DNA from: Phycisphaerales bacterium
GTDB lineage: Bacteria > Planctomycetota > Phycisphaerae > Phycisphaerales > SM1A02
Direction of reading: 5' to 3'
DNA: 64,000 bases
Assembly: GCA_014238205.1 (NCBI GenBank)
Contig: JABABM010000002.1
Span: 62,001 to 126,000 of the forward strand
Position 1 is the first letter of the stretch. Each line of letters opens with the position of its first letter. The position numbers and the translations under genes were made by a program. Positions 17,665 through 25,553 of the stretch are shown here, piece after piece. The notes under the pieces are model-generated. The model was not told the DNA's origin, made no database searches, and saw only the letters and a program-made list of their open reading frames with translations.

Positions 17665-19221
17665 CTATTCGCCCTGATCCTGGGCGACATGCTTCTGAAG
17701 CATGCGCTCGTAGTCGGCAAGATCAACCTTCATGAAGAGCATCGCAAGTTCAGGGTCGAACTGGCTGCCGGCATTGTCACGAACTTCACCCAGTGCATGT
17801 TCCTTGTCAAGCGCACCCCGGTAAGCCCTGGCTGAACTCATGGCATCGAAGGCATCGGCCACTGCCAGTATCCGGCCGAAGTAGGGAATCTCCTCTCCAG
17901 CGAGACCATCCGGGTATCCCTTTCCATCCCATCGTTCATGGTGTGAACGCACGCCATCCATCATTGCCTGCAGTTGCGGAACATCCTTGAGGATGCGACA
18001 CCCTGTCACGGGGTGTTCCTTGATCCGATCGAACTCCTCGTCGGTCAGGCGATCTGGTTTCCGAAGGATCGACTCCGGTATTCCGATCTTGCCGACATCG
18101 TGGACCAGGCCACTGACATGCAATCGATCAAGTGCGTCCTCGCCAAGGCCGGCAACGCGTCCCAGTTCCCTGCCCAGCCAGGCAACCCGTTCCGAGTGGC
18201 CCCGGGTGTAGGTGTCCTTGGCGTCGATGGCGGCTACGAGGGCTCGCACGGTCCCGAGGAAGAGTTCGCGCCGCTCCTGGGCAAGCCGTTGTTCAAGGTC
18301 GATCCGCGCGAGGCTGGCGTTGGCCATGGCCGTGATCCGACCAAGTCCTGCGCAGTACTCCATGTCGTTTCGGTCGAAGGGGCGGGCGCTCTTTCCACGA
18401 TTGTCCAGGTACAGGCAGGACACGACAGCGGGTCCGACCTTGATCGGGATGCAGAGCGCCTCCTGGATCCGAAGTTGCCGGATGCTCTCCGTGGGATTGT
18501 GTTCCTCAGCCCATTCCTGGGTGAAGTGCACCAGTTCGCCTTCGCTTGCAGCTCGCAGCAACGTGCGACTGAAGATGGCCGACTCCTTCCCCAGGTCGCC
18601 CGTACACGTAATGACGTCAACCACGTCATCCTGCCCAAGCGGGCGAAGCATGGCCGCATTCTCGAAGCCCGTGCCATTGATGGCGGCCTCGACAACAGCC
18701 TCGGCCAGTTCCTGCTCGTTCGTTGCGCCATGAATCGAACTTGCACAGTCAAGCAGCAGTTCCAAGCGCTCCTTGGCCATCTGGGTACCGCGAACATCGG
18801 GCATCCGAGTCAGTCGAGGATCCTCGCTTGTGTCCTCGGGTGATGAGGAGGTCACAGGGGCAAGTTGCTCGGTCTGTTCACCGTCGAATGCAGGATCGAG
18901 CACCTGGAAGGTCCAGGGTTCGATGACGACCAGGTCACGGTGCCGGAGCAGGACTGCGTGGTCCGGGTCGATCCGGGTTCCATTGAGCCACGTACCCGCC
19001 TTGCTGCCCTGGTCGGTAATCGTCCACTGGCCACCATCGGGCCCCAATCGAAAATCAAGTTGGGCGTGATCACGTGAAACGGTGTTGTAGGACTCCAACT
19101 GCAGGTCACACTTGGATCGTCGGCCGATGCTGCAAGGGCCTGGTGGCACGAGCATGATCGATCGCGGATCGGGTCCCGCCACGGACGTGAACTTCAGGGT
19201 TGTGTCCTTGTCCTGGGTCAT
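17665..19221 (-). CDS. FHA-GAF-HD-GYP phosphodiesterase
   Basis: A 518-residue cytoplasmic signalling protein. An FHA domain comes first (G-R-R-S then S-R-D-H in the first 60 residues), then a GAF domain at about 150-300. The C-terminal HD-GYP domain has H-S-E-R, H-D-V-G-K-I-G-I-P, H-H-E-R-W-D-G-K-G-Y-P and A-D-A-F-D-A-M, the full set of metal and GYP motifs. HD-GYP domains hydrolyse cyclic di-GMP, so this is likely a phosphodiesterase tuned by phosphothreonine binding and a GAF ligand. I used ATG 19221; ATG 19260 would add 13 residues and cannot be excluded. Together with 8857-17661 it forms a signalling block. Confidence 0.9.
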   Translation of the reverse strand: MTQDKDTTLKFTSVAGPDPRSIMLVPPGPCSIGRRSKCDLQLESYNTVSRDHAQLDFRLGPDGGQWTITDQGSKAGTWLNGTRIDPDHAVLLRHRDLVVIEPWTFQVLDPAFDGEQTEQLAPVTSSSPEDTSEDPRLTRMPDVRGTQMAKERLELLLDCASSIHGATNEQELAEAVVEAAINGTGFENAAMLRPLGQDDVVDVITCTGDLGKESAIFSRTLLRAASEGELVHFTQEWAEEHNPTESIRQLRIQEALCIPIKVGPAVVSCLYLDNRGKSARPFDRNDMEYCAGLGRITAMANASLARIDLEQRLAQERRELFLGTVRALVAAIDAKDTYTRGHSERVAWLGRELGRVAGLGEDALDRLHVSGLVHDVGKIGIPESILRKPDRLTDEEFDRIKEHPVTGCRILKDVPQLQAMMDGVRSHHERWDGKGYPDGLAGEEIPYFGRILAVADAFDAMSSARAYRGALDKEHALGEVRDNAGSQFDPELAMLFMKVDLADYERMLQKHVAQDQGE

Positions 19222-19298
19222 CAAGCCTGCCTTGCTGCCTGCGTTTCGGTCATGGTACAACCTAGGCCAAAGCAGGCGAACCAGCAGCTCCGTAGAAC

Positions 19299-20423
19299 TC
19301 AGGCTTCCGTCCAGGGCGTGCGGTCGCGACTCGACACCGTGAAGGCGCAGCCGGGCATTACCGCAGCCAGTCGATCACGCAGCAGCGGAAGGTAGCCACG
19401 CTCGGTATTCGTGTGTCCGGCGAGCATCACCGTGATCCCACGATCCCGCGCCGCCAACACGTCGTGATGACGCATCTCGCCCGTGACGAACAACGTGCAC
19501 CCCCGCGCCGCCGCCTCATCCAGCAATGAGCCGCCCGCGCCCGGGCAAAGCCCGACATGCTCATGGGATGCCGGCCCTCCGCGACCCTCGGCGACGCGCA
19601 ATGTCGACACGCCGAGGTGCGCCTTCAGCGAGGCGATCACGTCAGCCGTTGATTTCGGCTCGGCAAGTGCCAGGCATCGACCGATGCCCGTGTCGTGCAT
19701 CGGGCGGTCGGCCAATGGAATCACGTGCACCGGCGGTTCCTCGTAGGGATGCGCTGTTCGCAAGGCGGCCAGGACTGCAGCCAACCCGCGAATGGAACTG
19801 ACCATCATCAGGCGACGCTCTGTGACACGCTCCAACTGGCCAGCCTTCCCCGACGCAGGCTTCGTCGAGGGTCCACCGATGTAGGTGCCCTCGTTTTCGA
19901 TGCTCGTTGAGCAATGCGTGTAGTCGCCGATCGTGCCCGCGCCGGCATCACCCATCGCGCTGCGAACCGCGTCCATTGCTTCAAGCGGCACGTACGTCAC
20001 GACCTTGCACTGCTCATGTGAACCCAGTTCGGTCGCTGCCTGCAACGGACTGGCCTCGCCTGCGCCGATGCCATCGGCCAGCCAGTCGGTCATGCCGCCG
20101 GGAGCAGCGTCCAGCGCCGTGTGCGGACTGAAGACCGCGATGCGCGAGGCCGCAGCCTGGAGCACTACCGCAGAAGCCGGGTCGGAGGCGATGAATCGCT
20201 TCAGCCCGGAGAAGATGGGGGGGTGGTAGGCAATGATGGCGTCGGCATCAGCCTGCTCGGCCTCGATCAATACGTCCATGTCCAGGTCGATGGCCAGGAA
20301 GACGGTGTGCAGGGTCCAGTTGCCCGAGCCCACGAGCAGGCCGACATTGTCCCATTCCGCGGCATGGCCGATGGGCGCAATCGACTCCCAGGTGTCAACA
20401 AGGTCCTGAACGACGTGTGGCAC
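19299..20423 (-). CDS. NIF3/YqfO-type dinuclear metal protein
   Basis: A 375-residue protein of the NIF3 family, often annotated as GTP cyclohydrolase 1 type 2 homologue. The N-terminal metal ligands show in Y-H-P-P and in H-T-A-L-D, and the C-terminal ones in G-H-T-N-T-E. Between them lies a YqfO-like insert of about 130 residues containing H-P-Y-E-E-P, which is why it is longer than the 250-residue E. coli YbgI. Metal-dependent hydrolase activity is proposed for the family, but the cellular role is unsettled. The start is GTG 20423, fixed by a GGAGGAG site four bases upstream; longer ATG-started versions lack one. The gene is visibly richer in GC than its neighbours. Confidence 0.88.
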   Translation of the reverse strand: MPHVVQDLVDTWESIAPIGHAAEWDNVGLLVGSGNWTLHTVFLAIDLDMDVLIEAEQADADAIIAYHPPIFSGLKRFIASDPASAVVLQAAASRIAVFSPHTALDAAPGGMTDWLADGIGAGEASPLQAATELGSHEQCKVVTYVPLEAMDAVRSAMGDAGAGTIGDYTHCSTSIENEGTYIGGPSTKPASGKAGQLERVTERRLMMVSSIRGLAAVLAALRTAHPYEEPPVHVIPLADRPMHDTGIGRCLALAEPKSTADVIASLKAHLGVSTLRVAEGRGGPASHEHVGLCPGAGGSLLDEAAARGCTLFVTGEMRHHDVLAARDRGITVMLAGHTNTERGYLPLLRDRLAAVMPGCAFTVSSRDRTPWTEA

Positions 20424-20479
20424 GGTACTCCTCCAGGAGGGCGTTGTACCACATGCAGCTGCTGATTGAACAGGCCCGC

Positions 20480-20485
20480 TATAAT
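20480..20485 (+). promoter_or_regulatory. -10-like element TATAAT
   Basis: A consensus TATAAT lies 30 bases before ATG 20516 in the 92-base divergent space between the NIF3 gene and the Bax-inhibitor-like gene. A TTGAAC eight bases upstream is too close to be its -35. The ribosome-binding site AAGGAG follows at 20502-20507. Confidence 0.45.
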
Positions 20486-20515
20486 CGTCCTCCTTCCAGT
20501 CCAAGGAGCCCATCC

Positions 20516-21319
20516 ATGCGCAGGTTCAGCCTGAACGAATCTACGAATCCCGCCCTCAAGCACCAGGAACTCTTCGCCCCCGTCAGTGGAACGGAGACAG
20601 CCAGCATCCAGGGCGTGGTCAACAAGACCGCCATGCTGACCGTCATCGCCATCATCGGTGGCATGATCGGTGTTGCAATCACTCCGAAACTCCCACAGGG
20701 AGCCGGGATCGCAATCAGCATCGTCACCGCGATCGTAACCCTCGGACTCTACTTTGCTGCCATCGCACGGCCCATGATGGCCGTAGTACTTGCGCCGATC
20801 TATGCCATCGTCGAGGGTTGCTTCCTTGGAATTCTCACGGGAGTCATTGACAAGTGGCTTGCCTTGAACGAGACAACCGTGGCAGGAGGCGTTGCATTGC
20901 AAGCCTTCATCATCACCATCGCCATCCTTGCAGCCATGTTGATTCTGTACTCGTTGCGCATCATCCAGCCCACGAAGAAGTTCCAGGCAGTCGTCGGCAC
21001 ATGCACGATGGGCATCTTCCTCGTGTACCTCATCTCCCTCCCCCTGATGCTCTTTGGTGTCGAGGTGCCCTTCATCTCGGTCTTCACCACGCCCACTTCC
21101 GGCAGCGGAATGTTGATCGGCATCGGCGTAAACCTCTTCATCCTGTTGATCGCCTCCTTGATGCTCATCATCGACTTCGGCATCATCGAACGCCTGGTCA
21201 AGAACGGATCACCCAAGCGCATGGAGTGGTTCTGCGGATTCATCCTGCTCGTAACGCTGGCATGGATCTACTTCCAGGCGATGCAACTGGTGGCGAGACT
21301 CGCTTCCAGCAGGAATTGA
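20516..21319 (+). CDS. Bax inhibitor-1/YccA-like membrane protein
   Basis: A 267-residue membrane protein with seven hydrophobic segments. It matches the bacterial Bax-I (YccA/YetJ) pattern, in the branch with an N-terminal F-x-L-N-E-S-x-N-P-A-L-K tail of about 40 residues. Acidic residues near the end of helices 6 and 7 (I-I-D-F-G-I-I-E) resemble the di-aspartyl calcium-leak sensor region of the family. Members are thought to be pH-gated calcium leak channels or modulators of membrane proteolysis. ATG 20516 has an AAGGAG site eight bases upstream. A frame start at 20417 would read through the promoter. The next gene starts 35 bases downstream. Confidence 0.85.
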   Translation: MRRFSLNESTNPALKHQELFAPVSGTETASIQGVVNKTAMLTVIAIIGGMIGVAITPKLPQGAGIAISIVTAIVTLGLYFAAIARPMMAVVLAPIYAIVEGCFLGILTGVIDKWLALNETTVAGGVALQAFIITIAILAAMLILYSLRIIQPTKKFQAVVGTCTMGIFLVYLISLPLMLFGVEVPFISVFTTPTSGSGMLIGIGVNLFILLIASLMLIIDFGIIERLVKNGSPKRMEWFCGFILLVTLAWIYFQAMQLVARLASSRN

Positions 21320-21354
21320 CCGTGACGACCCTCCAGTCATCAAGAGAGACCAGC

Positions 21355-22533
21355 ATGGCCCTTTCGCCCATCGAGGACATTCTCGAAGAACTCAAGGCGG
21401 GACGCATGGTCGTTCTCGTTGATGATGAGAATCGTGAGAACGAGGGTGATTTCGTCTGCGCGGCCGAGCACGTGGACGTGGACATGATCAACTTCATGAC
21501 CCGAATCGGTGGTGGATACCTGTGCGTAGCCCTTGCCGGTGAAGACTGTGATCGGCTCGATCTTTCGCCACAGACCGCCGTAAACACCTCGTTGCGTACG
21601 ACGCCTTTTACCGTCAGTGTCGACGGCCATCCAAGGCATGGTGTCGGCACAGGCATCTCGGCAGGTGATCGAGTCACGACCATCAAGCTGCTGGCTGATC
21701 CAGAATCACGACCCGATGACTTCGTTCGCCCCGGACACATCAATCCGCTTCGGGCCCGCGACGGGGGGACCCTCGTACGGACAGGTCAGACCGAGGGAAG
21801 CGTCGACCTGATGCGACTGGCCGGGCTGAAACCCGCCGCAGTCATCATCGAGGTCGTTCGACCCGATGGTGAAATGGCACGCATGCCGGACCTGGAAGCC
21901 ATCTGCCAAGAGCACGAACTGAAGATGTGCAGCGTCGAGCAGGTCATTGCATACCGGCTGGCACGTGAATCACTCGTTGAACGCGTCGAACCCCTCGAGG
22001 GAACCCCGATTGAGACGCCGCATGGCACCTTCACACTGCATGCCTATCGCAGTGCCATCGATCCCCAGCCACACATCGCACTGGTCGTCGGCGATCTTGA
22101 TACTGATGAACCAACTCTTGTCCGAGTGCAGCGACGAGACCTGCTGGGCGACATCTTCGACGCGACCGACCGGCCGACAGGGCGGCAACTGCGAGCCTGC
22201 CTGCGGCAACTCCAGGAAGCAGGACGTGGCGTTCTCGTCTACCTGCGACCTGAACACATGGGCGACGGACTGCTTGACCAACTGCAGAGCATCCAGCGAC
22301 CCGACCGGGACGATCCGGATCGCCCAGACCTCACTCGTGCCGACGGCATAGGCTCATCACGTCCCATCGAAGAACGTGAACTGGGCACCGGGAGTCAGAT
22401 TCTGCGGGATCTTGGTGTACGGAAACTTCGACTGTTGACCAACAGCCCGCGACCCTATCCGGGCCTGCATGGCTACGGGCTTGAAATCGTCGAACACGTT
22501 CCCATCGATGTTGAAGACACCGATCGAAACTGA
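21355..22533 (+). CDS. RibBA homologue with altered active sites
   Basis: A 392-residue fusion with the layout of RibBA: a DHBP synthase domain (about 1-205), then a GTP cyclohydrolase II-like domain (about 210-390). The first half keeps D-D-E-N-R-E-N-E-G-D-F and R-P-G-H. However, the metal-binding G-H-T-E of RibB reads G-Q-T-E (codon CAG near 21799), equivalent to His153 to Gln in E. coli RibB. In the second half the stretch that should hold the three zinc Cys (H-S-E-C-L-x-G-D...C-x-C) reads R-V-Q-R-R-D-L-L-G-D with no Cys, although the C-terminal G-Y-G-L-E-I-V-E is intact. RibBX-type proteins with a dead second half are known; change in both halves is odd. GTG 21322 is an alternative start. 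Confidence 0.82.
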   Translation: MALSPIEDILEELKAGRMVVLVDDENRENEGDFVCAAEHVDVDMINFMTRIGGGYLCVALAGEDCDRLDLSPQTAVNTSLRTTPFTVSVDGHPRHGVGTGISAGDRVTTIKLLADPESRPDDFVRPGHINPLRARDGGTLVRTGQTEGSVDLMRLAGLKPAAVIIEVVRPDGEMARMPDLEAICQEHELKMCSVEQVIAYRLARESLVERVEPLEGTPIETPHGTFTLHAYRSAIDPQPHIALVVGDLDTDEPTLVRVQRRDLLGDIFDATDRPTGRQLRACLRQLQEAGRGVLVYLRPEHMGDGLLDQLQSIQRPDRDDPDRPDLTRADGIGSSRPIEERELGTGSQILRDLGVRKLRLLTNSPRPYPGLHGYGLEIVEHVPIDVEDTDRN

Positions 22534-22554
22534 TCCAGTTCATGCTTGAACCAA

Positions 22555-23466
22555 TCAGTTCATGGATCCGTTGATTCGGATCTGCATGCCCAGGACCGCT
22601 CGAGCCTGGTCAAAGTCTCCCAGTTCGACAAGTGATTCACGAACAACCATGGCTGCTGCATTGCGCACGGGCAGGGCAATGGCGTCATCGCCGATGAGGG
22701 GAAAGAGAATCTCGAGGCGTCCTTCGGGCTCAAGGTGTTGCCTGGCTTCCCAGACGCCAAAGAGCGCGACCTTGATCGGATCGGACAAGGCATCAGCAAT
22801 CATGCCGGACATCTCCAGCTTGCCAACGAACTCGCCGCCCTCCTGGAAGAATGGATCCTCTTCACCTCGATCCATGTGGGGGGGTTCCATGTGCCGCGGA
22901 TCCATGTGCCGCGGGTCCATGTGCCGGGGGTCCATGTGCCGGGGGTCCATGTCGATGAGGAATTCATGCCTGCCATCATCCCTGGACATGAACATCTCGT
23001 GCATCTCATCTTCGTCCATGTGCATGAACCTCTCGTGCATCTCTCCCTCGCCATGTCCCATTCGCTCCATGACCATCTCACGGACAAAGTGGGGAACACC
23101 CTCCATGTCACCCATGTCACCCATGATTTCGATGTGGATTTCACCCTCCATCTCGCCCTCGGACATGTCGCCAAGGTCGAAACGCATCACACGGTGCTGC
23201 TCATCGTTCATGCCCCGTGGTCCGGGGCCATCATGGCCACGATCCCCACCATGATCCGGTCGCCTGTCTCGAGCACGATCCTCTTGCCGATTCCTGTCTT
23301 CGCCACGAATACGTCCTTCGGCGCGCAACTGGGCTCGAAGCGCTTCGATCTCTGCTTCCAGGGCCTTGATCTTCTGGGCATTTTCACTGTCCTGTGTCTC
23401 GGCCGACATGGCGGGCAGGGTCGAGAAAGCGAGGACGGCGGTTGCAAACAGCATGGGGGTCTTCAT
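22555..23466 (-). CDS. Exported Met/His-rich protein with DPRHM repeats
   Basis: A 303-residue protein with a signal peptide (M-K-T-P then a hydrophobic stretch, cut near A-M-S-A at about residue 19). A short coiled coil (about 27-45) follows, then a long low-complexity part full of Met, His, Asp, Glu and Arg. Within it are four tandem D-P-R-H-M units and a fifth degenerate unit E-P-P-H-M. The last about 90 residues look folded and carry no repeats. The Met/His/acid richness suggests binding of soft or transition metals in the periplasm, but this is inference; no family is recognised. ATG 23466 has a GGAG site and a plausible promoter upstream. It converges with the RibBA-like gene. Confidence 0.75.
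   Translation of the reverse strand: MKTPMLFATAVLAFSTLPAMSAETQDSENAQKIKALEAEIEALRAQLRAEGRIRGEDRNRQEDRARDRRPDHGGDRGHDGPGPRGMNDEQHRVMRFDLGDMSEGEMEGEIHIEIMGDMGDMEGVPHFVREMVMERMGHGEGEMHERFMHMDEDEMHEMFMSRDDGRHEFLIDMDPRHMDPRHMDPRHMDPRHMEPPHMDRGEEDPFFQEGGEFVGKLEMSGMIADALSDPIKVALFGVWEARQHLEPEGRLEILFPLIGDDAIALPVRNAAAMVVRESLVELGDFDQARAVLGMQIRINGSMN
22876..22950. repeat. Five tandem 15-base units coding DPRHM
   Basis: Units start at 22876, 22891, 22906, 22921 and 22936 (GTGCCGCGGATCCAT-like on the + strand). The last two are identical, the middle ones differ by one or two bases, and the first is degenerate. They are in phase with the minus-strand gene and change its length by five residues each, as expected of a slippage-prone coding minisatellite. 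Confidence 0.9.
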
Positions 23467-23506
23467 GGTCAACTCCAAGGAAGGGGGTATATGCGTGGGA
23501 TACCAT

Positions 23507-23535
23507 CTTATAGAGATGCACCCATGGCGTCTGAA
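23507..23535 (-). promoter_or_regulatory. Candidate promoter of the Met/His-rich gene
   Basis: On the minus strand a -35-like TTCAGA (23530-23535) is separated by 17 bases from a -10-like TATAAG (23507-23512), about 41 bases upstream of ATG 23466. The spacing is ideal for a housekeeping sigma factor and the -10 is a five-of-six match. Confidence 0.5.
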
Positions 23536-23574
23536 GTCGGTTCGTCGCATGGATTACGGAAGCTTGGAGCAGGC

Positions 23575-24867
23575 TCAGTTCCCTGATCCAACAACGCGGG
23601 CCTCGATCGAGATCCGTTCCACCTGTGTCGGGGTTGTCGCCGTTGCAGTGAAACGATGTCCATTCTCGTCAAATGATTCACCTGTCACGGGCACATGCCC
23701 GATGCACGCCATCAGCCAGCCACCGACCGTGTCGTATTCCTCGTCCTCGGGAAGACCAAGGTCAAGGGCCTCATTGAGGTCATCGATGTGGTAGTTCCCA
23801 TCGACCTCGTACTGCCCCTCGGCGAGCGGCCTGAGGGTTGGGTGCTCTTCATCATCCGGTTCATGTTCGTCCACGATCTCCCCGACAATCTCCTCGAGGA
23901 CATCCTCGATCGTGACAAGCCCGGCCGTGCCGCCATATTCGTCGACGACCATGGCCATGTGGACCTCTGATCGCTGGAAGTCTGCAAGCAGATCCGCAAC
24001 CTGCTTCGTCTCGGGAACAACGATGGGCCTCCGGAGCAGCGGCCTCAATGTGAAGTCCGCGGCTTCTTCGCCCAACCACCTCACCAGGTCCTTGGCATAG
24101 AGGATCCCGGCAATGTGATCCAGGTCCTCCTCGTAGACGGGTATGCGTGAGTGACCCACTTCCCCGATCAACCGTCGGATCTCCGAGAGATCATCGGTGT
24201 ATTCCAGGCCGTCGATGTCGGTGCGAGGTGTCATGACCTCTCCGACATCCGTACTGCTGAACTCCACGACATTCTCGATCAAGGCGACGGCGCTTTCATC
24301 AATACCACCCTCGCGGTGAGATTGCTCGATGCTTCGCAGGAGTTCCGCCTCAGCCTCCGCCTGTTCACCATTCATCTCAGCTCCTGCGCCACTGAGTCGC
24401 CGGATGACCTCATCAATGAAGCGTGCCATCCAGGATACGCAGAACGCCGTGCAATCGAACAGTCGAAGGACCGGGAAGAACAACGAAACGGTAGCTGGTC
24501 CTGCATGGCGTGCGATGCCGGAGGCAACAAGATCGAGTGCTATCCAACACAGGAATGTTCCCGTGCAGATACCAACGAAGAATCCCGCGGTCGAGAACCC
24601 CTCCCCGGGCAGTCCACTGAAATCAAGCACCCACAACGCCAACCAGGCGACCGCGACAACGATCGACTTCAAGGCGGCAGCATGCGCAATAAACGAACGG
24701 CGTGGTTCCATCTTCTGCCAAGCGGCATGGCAACCCTTTGCAGCAAGCCGACGTTCAATGGCCGAACGACCACCATTCCGCAGGATGAGCGAGAGTGCCA
24801 TGCACAGGGTCGAGTAGACAGCGGCAATGGTGATCAAGATCCACCAGGTTGCGCTCCAGGCCATCAC
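23575..24867 (-). CDS. CNNM/CorC-type protein with CBS domains (hemolysin C-like)
   Basis: A 430-residue protein. Hydrophobic segments at about 5-30, 62-85, 95-118 and 125-148 form a CNNM-like membrane domain. A CBS pair follows at about 208-325 (V-M-T-P-R-T-D-I-D, then D-E-Y-G-G-T-A-G-L-V-T-I-E-D-V-L-E-E-I-V-G), and a CorC_HlyC domain closes the protein at about 340-420. The family is linked to magnesium and other divalent-cation transport. The start overlaps the ybeY stop by four bases (ATGA). A ybeY-corC order is widespread in bacteria, and a functional link to ribosome maturation or Mg supply is plausible. Confidence 0.88.
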   Translation of the reverse strand: MMAWSATWWILITIAAVYSTLCMALSLILRNGGRSAIERRLAAKGCHAAWQKMEPRRSFIAHAAALKSIVVAVAWLALWVLDFSGLPGEGFSTAGFFVGICTGTFLCWIALDLVASGIARHAGPATVSLFFPVLRLFDCTAFCVSWMARFIDEVIRRLSGAGAEMNGEQAEAEAELLRSIEQSHREGGIDESAVALIENVVEFSSTDVGEVMTPRTDIDGLEYTDDLSEIRRLIGEVGHSRIPVYEEDLDHIAGILYAKDLVRWLGEEAADFTLRPLLRRPIVVPETKQVADLLADFQRSEVHMAMVVDEYGGTAGLVTIEDVLEEIVGEIVDEHEPDDEEHPTLRPLAEGQYEVDGNYHIDDLNEALDLGLPEDEEYDTVGGWLMACIGHVPVTGESFDENGHRFTATATTPTQVERISIEARVVGSGN

Positions 24868-25397
24868 GCGTCACCTCCATCACCACGGTCGTAGATTCGC
24901 CCGATCCCGATCGCTTCAAGAAGTCGATCCTCCTCGGCGTGCATGCGATCGCTGTCTTCAGGCTTCTTGTCGTCATGACCGCAGCAATGCAGCAGCCCGT
25001 GAATGACGTAGAGCAGCAGCTCCTCCGCGACGCCATGACCACGAGATTCCACCTGCCTGCGAGCTTCATCGAGGCAGATCGCGATGTCCACTTCAAGCGG
25101 GGCTTCCGGGTCGGGCGTAGATGGGAAGGTCAACACGTCGGTCGTCGTCGAGTCATCATGGAACTTCGCATGAAGGGCGGTCATGGCTTCATCATCGATG
25201 ACTTGAACTGCCAGTCGCTCAACAAGGCGAGGAAGAAGTGGAAGGAGCAACTCGACCTGTTCACGCAGCCAGGACGGATCGAGGTTCGGAGCCTCGACTT
25301 CACAGACACAGGTGACGGTCGGTTCTGGAGGGACGTCCGGCTCGTTTGTACAGCCAGGTTCGTCGCAGTCGGCGATAGCCGGTTCGGGTGTATTCAT
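24864..25397 (-). CDS. ybeY: Endoribonuclease YbeY, third zinc ligand changed
   Basis: A 177-residue protein of the YbeY/UPF0054 family, which acts in 16S rRNA 3'-end maturation and ribosome quality control. T-T-D-V-L-T-F-P, the E-V-D-I-A-I-C strand and the metal helix H-G-L-L-H-C-C-G-H-D-D are clear. In the family pattern H-x3-H-x5-H the last residue is His; here it is Asp, although a His occurs two residues earlier. The first about 40 residues (after ATG 25397) are Cys- and Pro-rich and not conserved. An ATG at 25499 would add 34 residues of unlikely sequence. The 156 bases up to nuoF show no clear terminator or promoter. Confidence 0.85.
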   Translation of the reverse strand: MNTPEPAIADCDEPGCTNEPDVPPEPTVTCVCEVEAPNLDPSWLREQVELLLPLLPRLVERLAVQVIDDEAMTALHAKFHDDSTTTDVLTFPSTPDPEAPLEVDIAICLDEARRQVESRGHGVAEELLLYVIHGLLHCCGHDDKKPEDSDRMHAEEDRLLEAIGIGRIYDRGDGGDA

Positions 25398-25553
25398 CGT
25401 CTTCTTACGTTCCTCATCTTCCCAGTTGCCCAACCCCGGAATGGGAGGCAACGCGCAAAAGGTAGGGCCAAACAGGGTTGTAATCCAGTCGAAAAACAAG
25501 AGTGACGTTTCAGAGGCATGGGAGGGGGATTATCGGCCCTGCCTTGATCCAGC

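Noticed and set aside
20466-20485. TTGAAC and TATAAT as a -35/-10 pair
   Set aside because: The hexamers are only eight bases apart, too close for a promoter; only the -10 is kept as a candidate.
20854-21354. Upstream extension of the RibBA-like gene into the Bax-inhibitor gene
   Set aside because: The extra 167 codons are an out-of-frame reading of the membrane protein; the DHBP synthase domain begins at 21355.
22876-22950. Tandem 15-base repeats as a possible CRISPR
   Set aside because: The units are contiguous with no spacers and code in phase for D-P-R-H-M.
22735-23586. Long + strand frame of 283 codons opposite the Met/His-rich gene
   Set aside because: It is the mirror of a low-complexity coding region; the minus-strand gene has a signal peptide, promoter and ribosome-binding site, the + frame has none.
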